From contig NZ_JRMP02000007.1 of NCBI RefSeq assembly GCF_000762875.2, positions 1 through 64,000 on the forward strand: a DNA stretch of 64,000 nt, in the 5' to 3' direction. The translations under genes were made by a program, and so were the position numbers. Within the stretch, counting starts at the first letter, position 1; every line of letters begins with the position of its first letter. This DNA is from Helicobacter saguini (GTDB taxonomy: Bacteria; Campylobacterota; Campylobacteria; Campylobacterales; Helicobacteraceae). Below, in pieces: positions 45,421 to 54,700 of the stretch. A model generated the notes under the pieces. The model did no database searches. It was not told the DNA's origin and saw only the letters and a list, made by a program, of their open reading frames with translations.

Positions 45421-47294
45421 AATTTAGAATCTTTTGCGTTGAGATTTAGGGCTTTTGCTATGCCGAAAAAGACTTCGGTGTTATCCATTATGCCCTTAAA
45501 ATAATTGCTCCCTACGCCGTGAGCCATTAGGACTACATCATCTGCGGCATGGACTTCTTGGTCTTCTTTATAAGGGATATTGCCAAAATAATGCTCGCCT
45601 TGCACCTTCTCATTTGCGATATATCGACCATTAGAATCTTTTATCGTTGGGCTAGTTGGTTTTTCCTTAAGATGATAGTTTGCGATATAGTCTGGGTGAT
45701 TTGCAAACTGCACGGCTAGGGTAATCTCAGCATCTGGATTATCCGGGAAGCCATCTTTATCATTATCGACAAATGTTGGGAATATGGAATCTTTATAAGT
45801 GCGAACCGCTTCACGCCCACTCTTGCCATCTAGCTCGTGATATGTCCCTGTGATACTTGCGCCGTGCGCGTGGTCGGCTACGACAATGATTAGCGTATCG
45901 CCGCGTTTATCGGCAAAATCGCGACCGATTTTTACTGCTTTATCAAGCTCAATTGCGTCATAAGCGGCGCGTTGCCAATCCATTTTATGCAGTTGTTTAT
46001 CAATACTCGCCCCTTCGACAAGCAAGAAAAATCCATTTTCATTTTGGCTTAAAATCTCTAATGCGGCTTTTGTCATTTCCATTAAATTTGGCTCATTATC
46101 AAAGTTTTTTAGCACATCAGGATGTCGCAAGACTTCGCGGTCAAGATACACATTCATATTATCCATATTGTAAAGTCCTAGAATCTTTGTGGTAGAATCT
46201 TTAGAATCTCGCTTTAAATTTGTGCGAAAATCTTTCATAATATTTTGCAAATCTTTGCGGTTAAAGGCGATTTTGTAGCCAGAATCTCTAAACGTCATTG
46301 TTAAATCCGCCCCATCGTCTCTCACACCGCCTTTCTCATCATATAAAAAATTAGCCAAACCCCCACCCATAATAATATCAGGGCGCGTTCGTAAATAATC
46401 AAAAGCAATCTCATTTTTCATATCGCGATTTCGCGTATGCGTGGCAAACGCCGCTGGAGTGGCGTCATTGATATTTGCGGTAGTAACTAAGCCTACGCTC
46501 ATCCCACGTGTTCGTTTCAAAAGTTCAGTCATTGTTTCTACACGCGGGTCATCAAATGGATTTTTGGTATGATTTTCATACACGCCCATCGCATTTACCA
46601 CGCTTTTATGCCCTGTGGAATACGCGGACGCCGAGTTTGCCGAATCTGTCGTAAGCGCGTCATAGCCACTTGTCGTAACTAACGCCATATTATCAAGCCG
46701 CTCCATTTCAAGTAAGCCATTGTATTTGCCCTGCGTTATGCCTTTGCTAAGAATTCGTGCCATTTGCTTTGCTTGCAGGCTCATACCATCGCCGATAAAA
46801 AGGATTACATTTTTGGCTTTTATTTTTGGATTATCTTGGGAAAAATCGACCACTTTATAGGCGATATTTTGGGAGATTTCGGCTTTAGATTCTGTAAGTT
46901 TAGAATCTGTGTTTTTAGATTCTATAAGTTTGCCACTTGCTTGCACCTTAAAAGTGCCACTTCTAGGGAAAGTTACATTATTTATGCGGTAGCTAACCAC
47001 GCCATTATCCACGCTCACACTCGCCCTTTTATCAAAGAATTTAGCCGCATCCACGCCATTTATACTAGCTTTAATGCTATTTGTTTGGCAGTAAAAGCAC
47101 TCGACTAAGAAGTCAAAACGCCCACCAGCTAGGAATTTGGCGTTATTTATAGGCAGGATTCTAATGTGTTTTGAGTTTATAGAATCTGTTTTTAGATTCT
47201 GTGCGTTTTGTGCGATTTTAGAATCTAAATTTTGTGCATTCAAACTCGCAAAAGCCGCCACACTAAGACAAAGACTTAAAAAAACCTTTTTCAT
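45417..47294 (-). CDS. Secreted alkaline phosphatase
   Basis: This 625-residue phosphatase has an Ala-rich signal peptide (KKVFLSLCLSVAAFASLNAQ), an N-terminal extension of about 150 residues, then the PhoA-type catalytic domain: VILFIGDGMS (metal Asp), TTDSANSASAYSTGHKS (nucleophile Ser in DSANSA), GASIDKQLHKMDW and VVADHAHGASITG (metal ligands). It releases phosphate from periplasmic organic esters. Together with the Pst genes it implies phosphate scavenging, although no Pho-box is evident. The start follows AAAAGGAAGCGAT. Confidence 0.9.
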   Translation of the reverse strand: MKKVFLSLCLSVAAFASLNAQNLDSKIAQNAQNLKTDSINSKHIRILPINNAKFLAGGRFDFLVECFYCQTNSIKASINGVDAAKFFDKRASVSVDNGVVSYRINNVTFPRSGTFKVQASGKLIESKNTDSKLTESKAEISQNIAYKVVDFSQDNPKIKAKNVILFIGDGMSLQAKQMARILSKGITQGKYNGLLEMERLDNMALVTTSGYDALTTDSANSASAYSTGHKSVVNAMGVYENHTKNPFDDPRVETMTELLKRTRGMSVGLVTTANINDATPAAFATHTRNRDMKNEIAFDYLRTRPDIIMGGGLANFLYDEKGGVRDDGADLTMTFRDSGYKIAFNRKDLQNIMKDFRTNLKRDSKDSTTKILGLYNMDNMNVYLDREVLRHPDVLKNFDNEPNLMEMTKAALEILSQNENGFFLLVEGASIDKQLHKMDWQRAAYDAIELDKAVKIGRDFADKRGDTLIIVVADHAHGASITGTYHELDGKSGREAVRTYKDSIFPTFVDNDKDGFPDNPDAEITLAVQFANHPDYIANYHLKEKPTSPTIKDSNGRYIANEKVQGEHYFGNIPYKEDQEVHAADDVVLMAHGVGSNYFKGIMDNTEVFFGIAKALNLNAKDSKF

Positions 47295-47511
47295 ATCGCT
47301 TCCTTTTAATAGACAAATTTGTGCTAAAAGCGTAGCGAAATTATGTAAAATCTTAGAATCTGCTTTGTAAAGATTCTATAAATTTTATGGAATCTTCGCC
47401 TTTTTGTAATGTTGTATTTTTAAAGATAATCATTCTTATAATTTTATCGGCGAAAAATTAGGAAAATTGTTTAGATTCAGTTTAGATTAAGATTTGATTG
47501 TGTAGAATACG

Positions 47512-47541
47512 CTTTATCATTTTTTTAAATTAATGATAAAG
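47512..47541. promoter_or_regulatory. 10-10-10 inverted repeat upstream of nrfH
   Basis: CTTTATCATT (47512-47521) and AATGATAAAG (47532-47541) are perfect reverse complements separated by 10 bp. They end 10 bp before the TATAAT of nrfH, in the position of an activator or repressor site. The regulator is unknown; the half-site is not the classical FNR sequence. Confidence 0.5.
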
Positions 47542-47551
47542 TTACAAAATA

Positions 47552-47557
47552 TATAAT
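47552..47557 (+). promoter_or_regulatory. nrfH -10 box
   Basis: TATAAT lies 28 bp before the nrfH start, with the TTAAGGTGAGAA ribosome binding site between. The 10-10-10 inverted repeat occupies the -35 region. Confidence 0.5.
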
Positions 47558-47584
47558 ATTTTAAGAAAAAAGTTAAGGTGAGAA

Positions 47585-48109
47585 ATGCAAGATTCTAAAG
47601 ATTCTACCACACAAAAGCAAAAGAAATTTAGTGCGTATTTTGCTATTGTTTTCGCACTTTTAGCGGTGCTTTTTATAAGTGGGGCTTACACTTTTCATAA
47701 TGCAAAGGGGATGAGCTACCTTAGCAATGATAGCGCCGCGTGTAATAATTGCCACATTATGAATGATGTGTATGCTGATTATTTGAAAGCCCCGCACTCT
47801 AAGAAAATCAAGGGCGAGCCGCGTGCGAGTTGTGGTGATTGTCACTTGCCGCACAATTTCATCGATAAATGGATAGCAAAGGCTGAAAGTGGCGTAGGAC
47901 ACGCGTATGCCTTTACTTTTAAGCTTAATGATTTGCCAACAAATCTTAGTGCGACTGAAAAGACTAAAAAAATCGTGCAGCAAAATTGTATGAATTGTCA
48001 CGCAGACTACGCTACACACGCGATAAATGCGACTACTTCGCGTGGTATAAAAGACGCACTAACTTGCACATCTTGCCATGTAGGAGTAGGACATAAACAA
48101 GGTTTTTAG
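47585..48109 (+). CDS. nrfH: Cytochrome c nitrite reductase small subunit NrfH
   Basis: This 174-residue NapC/NirT-type membrane-anchored quinol dehydrogenase has one N-terminal helix (YFAIVFALLAVLFISGAY) and four haem c motifs: CNNCH, CGDCH, CMNCH and CTSCH. It oxidises quinol and passes electrons to NrfA in the periplasm. nrfH and nrfA are normally adjacent, but here 1.1 kb of repeats and a candidate toxin-antitoxin locus lie between them. Confidence 0.95.
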   Translation: MQDSKDSTTQKQKKFSAYFAIVFALLAVLFISGAYTFHNAKGMSYLSNDSAACNNCHIMNDVYADYLKAPHSKKIKGEPRASCGDCHLPHNFIDKWIAKAESGVGHAYAFTFKLNDLPTNLSATEKTKKIVQQNCMNCHADYATHAINATTSRGIKDALTCTSCHVGVGHKQGF

Positions 48110-48426
48110 ATTCTATCCACTCTCTTAGTAGGGCGGCGGGACATTAGATTCTAAAAGATTCTATAACTTAGAACTTTATCTTAAAAAAGTTTTAATTTAT
48201 AGAATCTAGATTCTATCCACTCTCATAATAGGGTGGTGGGTGGGCTTTAGGCATTTGCGAAGCAAACTAGATTCTAAAAAATTGTTAAATTTAAAATGAG
48301 ATTCTATAAATTAGAATTTTTGAAAGATAAAGTTTTAATTTATAGAATCTAGATTCTAAAAAGGCGTTTTGTTTTAAAGCCAAAATGCCCACCCACCACC
48401 CTTTTTTAAGACGTGGTTAGAATCTA
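48107..48426. repeat. ~320-bp direct repeat, copy A
   Basis: This block is nearly identical to 48786-49112. It is built of TAGAATCTAGATTCTA palindromes, GGGTGGTGGGTGGGC modules, their reverse complement GCCCACCCACCACCC, and A+T-rich spacers in the same order. Differences are few substitutions and small indels. The left end overlaps the nrfH stop codon. Confidence 0.9.
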
Positions 48427-48492
48427 GATTCTAAAAATTCTAAAATTTATAATTTTTAAAGGATGTAAATTAGTAATTGATAAAAGTTAAGG

Positions 48493-48498
48493 TATAAT
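48493..48498 (+). promoter_or_regulatory. -10 box of the candidate toxin mRNA
   Basis: TTAAGGTATAATTTG contains a consensus TATAAT. Transcription would start near 48505, giving a leader of about 75 nt before the toxin start codon. Confidence 0.65.
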
Positions 48499-48504
48499 TT
48501 GTTT

Positions 48505-48598
48505 GTGAAGCATCGTAACCTTCGTGTGAAGAGTACCAGCTTCACACAAGGAATCGCTTCGCCGAAAGGAGAAACGAGCATGTTTTACATGAAATACC
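48505..48598 (-). ncRNA. Candidate antisense RNA antitoxin
   Basis: A minus-strand extended -10 (TGCTATAAT, 48612-48604) inside the toxin ORF would start an RNA near 48597. That RNA reads back through the toxin start codon, its AAAGGAGAAACGAGC ribosome binding site and its structured leader. This is the layout of antisense antitoxins of type I systems (for example IsoA1 against AapA1 in H. pylori). The 3' end is assumed near the leader stem-loop at 48524-48547; no strong U-tract terminator is visible. Confidence 0.6.
48524..48547 (+). other. Leader stem-loop of the toxin mRNA with alternative pairing
   Basis: GTGTGAAG (48524-48531) pairs perfectly with CTTCACAC (48540-48547). An upstream copy, TGTGAAGC (48504-48511), could pair with the same right arm instead. 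ATCGTAACC (48512-48520) can pair over nine bases, with one G-U, with GGTTGCGAT near the 3' end (48684-48692), which in turn can pair locally with TCGTAACC (48695-48702). Mutually exclusive leader folds and 5'-3' pairing are hallmarks of type I toxin mRNAs. Confidence 0.6.
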
Positions 48599-48648
48599 TT
48601 GTAATTATAGCATTGATTTCATTAATCTTTGCCGTAAGAATGTATTAA
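48580..48648 (+). CDS. Candidate type I toxin, 22-aa hydrophobic peptide
   Basis: This ORF is too short for usual gene finders. It encodes 22 residues, beginning MFYMKYLVII and ending FAVRMY, with an uninterrupted hydrophobic core (LVIIALISLIFAV) that could span a membrane. It has a very strong ribosome binding site (AAAGGAGAAACGAGC), its own TATAAT promoter, a structured leader and a 3' region, and an opposing promoter inside the ORF. The composition resembles Ibs-type toxins of Enterobacteria; the genetic layout resembles AapA/IsoA of Helicobacter. It lies between two ~320-bp direct repeats that separate nrfH from nrfA. Toxicity is inferred. Confidence 0.65.
   Translation: MFYMKYLVIIALISLIFAVRMY
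48604..48612 (-). promoter_or_regulatory. Extended -10 promoter of the antisense RNA
   Basis: Read on the minus strand the sequence is TGCTATAAT, a perfect extended -10. It lies inside codons 9-11 of the candidate toxin ORF and points toward the toxin ribosome binding site. Confidence 0.6.
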
Positions 48649-48785
48649 TTTTGTAAATTTTTACATTTCACACATTGTGTGGGGGTTGCGATTTTCGTAA
48701 CCTTTAAGATTACAAAGTATTTTCCTTGTTTTACTACTTCTAACTTTTAATCATAAAACTTACATATTTTATAATTTATAGAATC

Positions 48786-49112
48786 TAGATTCTATCCACT
48801 CTCTTAGTAGGGCGTTTAGGATTCTAAAAAGATTCTATAAAGATTCTATAACTTAGAATTTTATCTTAAAAAAGTTTTAATTTATAGAATCTAGATTCTA
48901 TCCACTCTCTTAGTAGGGTGGTGGGTGGGCTTTAGGCATTTGCAAAGCAAACTAGATTCTAAAAAATTGTTAAATTTAAAATGAGATTCTATAAATTAGA
49001 ATTTTTAAAAGATAAAGTTTTAATTTATAGAATCTAGATTCTAAAAAGGCGTTTTGTTTTAAAGCCAAAATGCCCACCCACCACCCTTTTTTTAAGACGT
49101 GGTTAGAATCTA
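48786..49112. repeat. ~327-bp direct repeat, copy B
   Basis: This is the second copy of the block at 48107-48426, in the same orientation. The two flank about 360 bp of unique DNA that contains the candidate toxin-antitoxin locus, so recombination between them would delete or duplicate it. Confidence 0.9.
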
Positions 49113-49183
49113 AACCCAAAGATTCTATAAAAACGTAAGGTTATAGAATCTAGATTCTAGTATTTTGCGTGTAGTCCATCCAA

Positions 49184-49196
49184 ACGGAAGACGAAT
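49184..49196 (+). promoter_or_regulatory. 13-mer ACGGAAGACGAAT upstream of nrfA
   Basis: This exact 13-mer lies 22 bp before the nrfA start codon. The only other copy I found in the window is on the minus strand at 59321-59309, at a similar distance before the efflux adaptor gene. It may be a regulatory or post-transcriptional signal. Confidence 0.4.
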
Positions 49197-49218
49197 CTTT
49201 TAAACAAAAGGAAGAGCA

Positions 49219-51060
49219 ATGAGCAAAAAAGGCTTTATCACCGCCATTGTCGGCTTAGTAATCATCATCGGCGCGGTATTTTGGCTAAATAACGACATCA
49301 CAAAAAAGCAAGAAGCAAGTCTAGGCGGCGTAGATAGCAAGGATTTTGTGGATATGAGCGATGATGTCCCGCTATTTGATGTGTGGGGGCAGAATTTCCC
49401 TGATTACCTTGATATGTATTTGGTCGTGGAAAAGGCAGAGCCGATTGCGACAGAATTTGGTGGGAATCTAGCCTATTCAAAGCTCATTCGCTATCCGCAA
49501 CTAACGCTACTTTGGGCAGGTTACCCTTTTAGCATTGATGCAAATGAGGAACGTGGGCATTTTTGGATACAAGTAGACCAAATGGAGACCGCGCGAAACA
49601 ACAAAGACTTTCTAAACACGCATGGCTTTGCAAAGTTTGGCGGACAACCAACTGCGTGTATGAACTGCCACAGCGGCTGGACTCCATGGCTAATACGCAA
49701 TACAAAGGGCGAGACATTCAATGATAAATGGGTTGCCTTTAACTCCACAAAATACTGGACTATGGTAAAAAATATCCCCGCCCTAAATGGTATCGAAGAG
49801 GGCAGTGATAAGCACAAAGGACCGCATGGTGGTAAGCGAATGGGCGTTACATGTGCAGATTGTCACGCCCCGGATGATATGTCGCTAAGACTTACAAGAC
49901 CTGCCGCGATAAATGCCCTAGTAGCGCGTGGATATAAACCACATGAAAAGCAAGGCGTGGAAGCTAGTCGCGAAGAAATGAGAACGCTAGTTTGCTCACA
50001 ATGTCACGTAGAATATTACTTCCGCCCAACAGGCACAAAGGTCAAAGTAATGGGTGAATCTATCGCACAAGATTCTAATGCAAAATGGCTAGATGGCACG
50101 CAAAAGACTTATGATGAGTATGAATTATGGAGAAATGGTAATTCGCCTACAGAGATTGAAGTAGCAGGGCTAGAGCTAGTTTTCCCTTGGAGTGAGTGGA
50201 AAAAAGGGCAGCCATTTAGAATCGAGATGTTTGATGATTATTATGATAAAGTGCGTGATATTTTCCCGCAAGACTGGGCGCATAAGATAACGGATGCTCC
50301 TATGATAAAGATTTAGCATCCTGAAAGTGAGCTATTTAGCGGCGGCGTGCATGCGGCAAATGGCGTGGCGTGCGCGGATTGCCACATGCCTTATGTTAGA
50401 AAGGGTGCTAAAAAGGTAACGCAGCACAATGTTACTTCGCCCTTGCAAGATATAAATTCGGCTTGTAAAACCTGCCACACGCAAAGTGAGGAGTATCTAA
50501 AAAGGCAAATCCATGATATTCAAAGCTCAATTGCTTATGATTTGCGAAGTGCGGAGTATGCGAGTGTTAGTTTGATTAAAGATGTGGAATTTATACGAAA
50601 TGAATTAGGGAAAATGCCAGAGTTTCAAACTGATGGCAAGGCTGATAAGGCAAAAATTAGCAAAGAGCTAAAAGAAGTGCTAGAGCTGCATAGAAAGGCA
50701 CAAATGAGAGGCGATTTTGTCGGCGCGGAAAACTCAACAGGATTCCATAATCCTAGAGAGGCAAGTCGAATGCTACTTCAAGCTGTAGAAATGGCACGCG
50801 AGGGTCAAGCAAAGCTAGTAGAAGTTGCTAGTAAGCATAATATCAAAGGCTTTAAAATCTCAAATCTAGGCTTTGAAGAAATCCAAAAATACAACCCGGG
50901 TGAAATCCACTACAAAGTCGATGTAAATGGACACAAAGCCGGCACACGATATTATGATGATAAAAACATAAATGGAGCGCCCCCAGCAAAATACCTAGAG
51001 CTAGATAAAAACACCCGCCCATACAACTACAAGGAAATGGATAAACAGGCTAGTAAGTAG
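49219..51060 (+). pseudogene. nrfA: Cytochrome c552 nitrite reductase NrfA with in-frame amber stop
   Basis: One continuous frame is interrupted by TAG at 50314-50316 (MIKI*HPESELFSGG). NrfA homologues carry Gln-His-Pro at this point, so a CAG-to-TAG change is likely. The first part (365 aa) has an N-terminal anchor/signal helix and three haem sites: CMNCH, CADCH and CSQCH. The second part (50317-51060) has the last two, CADCH and CKTCH. The active-site haem uses CXXCH, as in Campylobacter, rather than CXXCK. The intact enzyme reduces nitrite to ammonium in the periplasm using electrons from NrfH. As written the protein would lack haems 4 and 5. The start follows AAAAGGAAGAGCA. Confidence 0.92.
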
Positions 51061-51241
51061 ATTGTTTAGAATTTATTTTATATTTAGATTTGATAAAATC
51101 TTAGAATCTACTTTGTAAAGATTCTATTGTGTAGAATCTAAGCATTTTTATTAAAAAAATACTAACTTTTAGAATCTATCAACCAAAAATCTATAAGTTT
51201 TTTGTAGAATTGTTATATTTTGTTACTAAAAAGGAGTAAAA

Positions 51242-51739
51242 ATGGATACTTTGGTGATTTTTGCGCATACATACTGGAAAGATTCTAAGGCAAATAAGGC
51301 GTTGCTCGAGGCGGCTAGCAAGCTAGAAAATGTGAAAATTCACAACCTTACTACGACTTATCCAACCGCGGCGATTGATGTGGATAAGGAGATTTCGCTG
51401 CTAAAAGAGACGAAAAAAATCGTGTTTCAATTCCCGCTATTTTGGTTTAGCACGCCTAGCATTATGAAGGAGTGGGAGGATGTCGTGCTTGGCAAGATTT
51501 TATATGGCGACAATCCAAAGCTGCTCTCTGGCAAGACTTTTAAGGTCATAACCACGGCGGGCGGCACAAAAGAGACTTATGAGGGGCATCATGGCTACAC
51601 GATTGAGACGCTGATGCTACCGCTAAATTGCGCGTTTCAGTATATCGGCTGCAAGATTGATGAGCCTTATGCAATTTTTAAGGCGAATGCGCCAGGTGCG
51701 GTAATGCCAATTGATGAATATCTAGCGAATTTGAAGTAG
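51242..51739 (+). CDS. Flavodoxin-fold NAD(P)H quinone reductase-like protein
   Basis: This 165-residue protein of the NQO1/KefF/MdaB flavodoxin-like family shows the FMN-phosphate loop (IFAHTYWKDSKANKALLEAA), a binding segment IVFQFPLFWFSTPSIMKEWEDVVL and the TTAGGTKETYEGHHGY loop. Such enzymes carry out two-electron reduction of quinones or regulate K+ efflux. The N-terminus lacks any signal, so it is cytoplasmic. The start follows AAAAAGGAGTAAAA. Confidence 0.85.
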   Translation: MDTLVIFAHTYWKDSKANKALLEAASKLENVKIHNLTTTYPTAAIDVDKEISLLKETKKIVFQFPLFWFSTPSIMKEWEDVVLGKILYGDNPKLLSGKTFKVITTAGGTKETYEGHHGYTIETLMLPLNCAFQYIGCKIDEPYAIFKANAPGAVMPIDEYLANLK

Positions 51740-51789
51740 AATCTAGATTCTATAATTTTGGCTACCTAGATAGATAATTAAAATAGATT

Positions 51790-54700
51790 CTAAAGGGTTT
51801 TGGGCTTTAGCCACGAGCTAAGGGAGGCGATGAAGCTCCAAAATAGGGGGATGAAAAATATGGCGATGAATGTGGCGGCTAGCATTCCGCCGATTACGCC
51901 TGTGCCGATAGCATTTTGACTACCACTACCCGCACCTGTGTTTAGTGCTAAAGGTAACACGCCGATAGAAAAAGCTAGTGAAGTCATAATAATCGGGCGG
52001 AAACGCAATTTTGCAGCGCCTATTGCAGAATCTAGTATGCTTTTTTTCTCAATTTCGTGTAAATGCTGGGCAAATTCCACGATTAATATCGCATTTTTCG
52101 CCGCTAAGGCAATTAGCATTACAAGCCCTATTTGGAAATAAATATCATCATTTAGCCCACGCAAAGTAGTCGCTACGCATGCGCCAAATACCGCAAAAGG
52201 CACAGCGGTAAGAACGCTTAAAGGCATAAGCCACCTTTCATATTGCGCACACAATATTAAATACACAAAAATTAGCCCAAAAACAAAAGCTAAACGCCCT
52301 GTGCTTGAGCTATATTTCTCTTGATAGCTACTACCTGAATAGCCTAGTGTATAATCTTGCGGCAGCACTTGCGCGGCTACTCGCTCAATGGCTTTCAGTG
52401 CGTCTCCACTGCTATAGCCATCTTTAGGATTTCCCATAATTTTAGCGCCTGTAAAAAGGTTAAATCTATCAATTATATCAGCACCAACGACACGTTCAAA
52501 ATTAACTAAAGAGCTAATCGGCACTAAAGAGCCACTACTACTTCGCACAAATACGCGGCTTAAATCTTCTGGTATTTCACGGAATCTAGATTCAGCTTGC
52601 ACATTTACTTGATACGTCCTACCATAAAGGTTAAAATCATTTACATAATATTTCCCAAAAGTGCTTTGCATTGCCGTAAATACATCATCGACATTTACGC
52701 CCATTGCCTTTGCTTTTTCCCTATCTAGATTCAAATAATACTGCGGAATGTTCGCACTAAACATACTTCGCACACCTGTTAGCTCTGGCTGTTTATTTGC
52801 TTCCGCCACAAGAGCGTTTGCGTAATGTTCTAAGTCTTTAATACTGCCATTTCCACGACTTTGCAAATATATTTCAAATCCCCCAGCAATGCTTAAGCCC
52901 ATAATTGCCGGTGGGTTAGTAGCAAAAGCGATTGCATTTAGATTCTGTCCGTAAGCAGCACTTGTCTGCCCTACGATTTTAAAGGAGTTATCTTTCCTTT
53001 CTTTCCAATCTTTCAAAGTCGAAAAGATTACCGCGCCACTTGTCCTTTGCGCTCCTGCTAAGAAATCAAATCCTGCTATAAAAAAGTTTGATTGTATATT
53101 TGGATTAGATTCTAAAATGCTTAAGGCTTGTTTGCCTGTATCAATTGTGCGTGACAAAGCACTAGCTGGTGGTAGCTGTATAAAGCTCATCATACTGCCC
53201 TTATCTTCAGCTGGGACTAAGCCTGTAGGAAGCCTTACTAAAAGTGTGTAAGTGCAGCCTATAATTGCTATGAAACAAAGAGCCATTAAGATTCCATGTT
53301 TCATCGTGCGAGAGATTTGCTCGCTAAACTTTCGCGTTAGAAAATCAAAAAAATCATTGAATCTTTTTACGATATAAAAGGGCTTAGATTCTGTATTTTT
53401 TAAAATGCTTACGCATAATGCCGGCGTTAATGTTAAAGCCACAAAGCCACTAATAACAACTGATATAACAATAGTAATAGCAAACTGCTGATAAATCGCC
53501 CCAGCAAAGCCGCCGATAAATGCCACAGGGATAAATACAGAACACAAAACTAAAACGATAGCAACAACAGGTCCTTGTATCTCACTCATAGCTTTTAAAG
53601 TCGCATCTTTTACGCTATATTTATTACCATTAGAATCTACTTCGCTATGTAGTATCCTTTCCACATTTTCAATGACAATAATTGCGTCATCTACCACAAT
53701 TCCTATCGCTAAAACAAGCCCAAAAAGTGTTAAAAGATTTATAGAATAACCTAACGCATACATTCCAGCAAATGTGCCTATGATACTTACAGGAATGGCA
53801 ATCACAGGGATAATCGTAGCGCGGATATTTTGTAAGAAAAAATACATTATTATAATAACCAAAGCAATGGCTTCAAAGAAAGTCTTTACCACTTCTTTCA
53901 CACTAACGCGGACAAACTTTGTATTATCAAGCGGGACGCGATAATCTAGCCCTGTTGGGAAATTTTCCTTTAGCTCTTGCATTTTTTTAGTTACCGCATC
54001 CATTACATTTATCGCATTTGCTCCGGGCTGTAAATTGATACCAAAAGCAGCCGCAGACTTACCATTTAATAAAGGCGTAACGCTATAATCTTTTGAGCCT
54101 AGCTCAATTCTAGCTACATCGCGAACTCTTAAAGATGAACCATCGCTATTGCTACGAATGATAATATTCCCAAACTCTTCAGGGCTAATAAATCGCCCTT
54201 GCGTTGTAACGCTATATGTAAAAGCAATCTCTTTTCTAACAGGCTCTGCCCCAAAGCTACCTAGTGCAAATTGTGAATTTTGCTCACTTATAACCTTTGC
54301 TACTTCGCTTGGCGTTAGATTATTTTGGGAGATTTTATCTAAATCAAGCCAAATTCGCATTGAATAGTCATTTTGACCAAACACGGTAACATCGCCTACG
54401 CCATTTACACGTTTTAATTCATTTACGATATTGATACTCGCATAATTTGCTACAAATATAGAATCATGGGCTGGATTATCGCTATAAAGGGCGAAAATGG
54501 CAAGCATTGTGCTGCTTCGTTTTCTAACATTTACACCTAGTCGTTGCACTTCTTGTGGGAGCTGAGATTGCACACTTTGGACGCGGTTATTGACATTTAC
54601 CATTGCCATATCTGCGTTTGCATCATTTGCAAAATACACGCTTATGCTTACCGTGCCGCTACTACTACTGCTGCTTTTCATATATAGCATACCTTCAACG

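Noticed and set aside
47420-47455. Fur box in GATAATCATTCTTATAATTTTATC between the phosphatase and nrfH genes
   Set aside because: Only partial agreement with the 19-bp Fur consensus, and such A+T-rich matches are expected by chance here.
48107-49112. CRISPR-like array in the nrfH-nrfA gap
   Set aside because: Repeats are palindromic modules of unequal spacing and orientation arranged as two long direct copies, not short uniform repeats with unique equal-length spacers, and no cas genes are present.
50347-51060. Separate small cytochrome gene after nrfA
   Set aside because: It is in the same frame as the upstream ORF, continues the NrfA family sequence across a single TAG, and has no own start signals.
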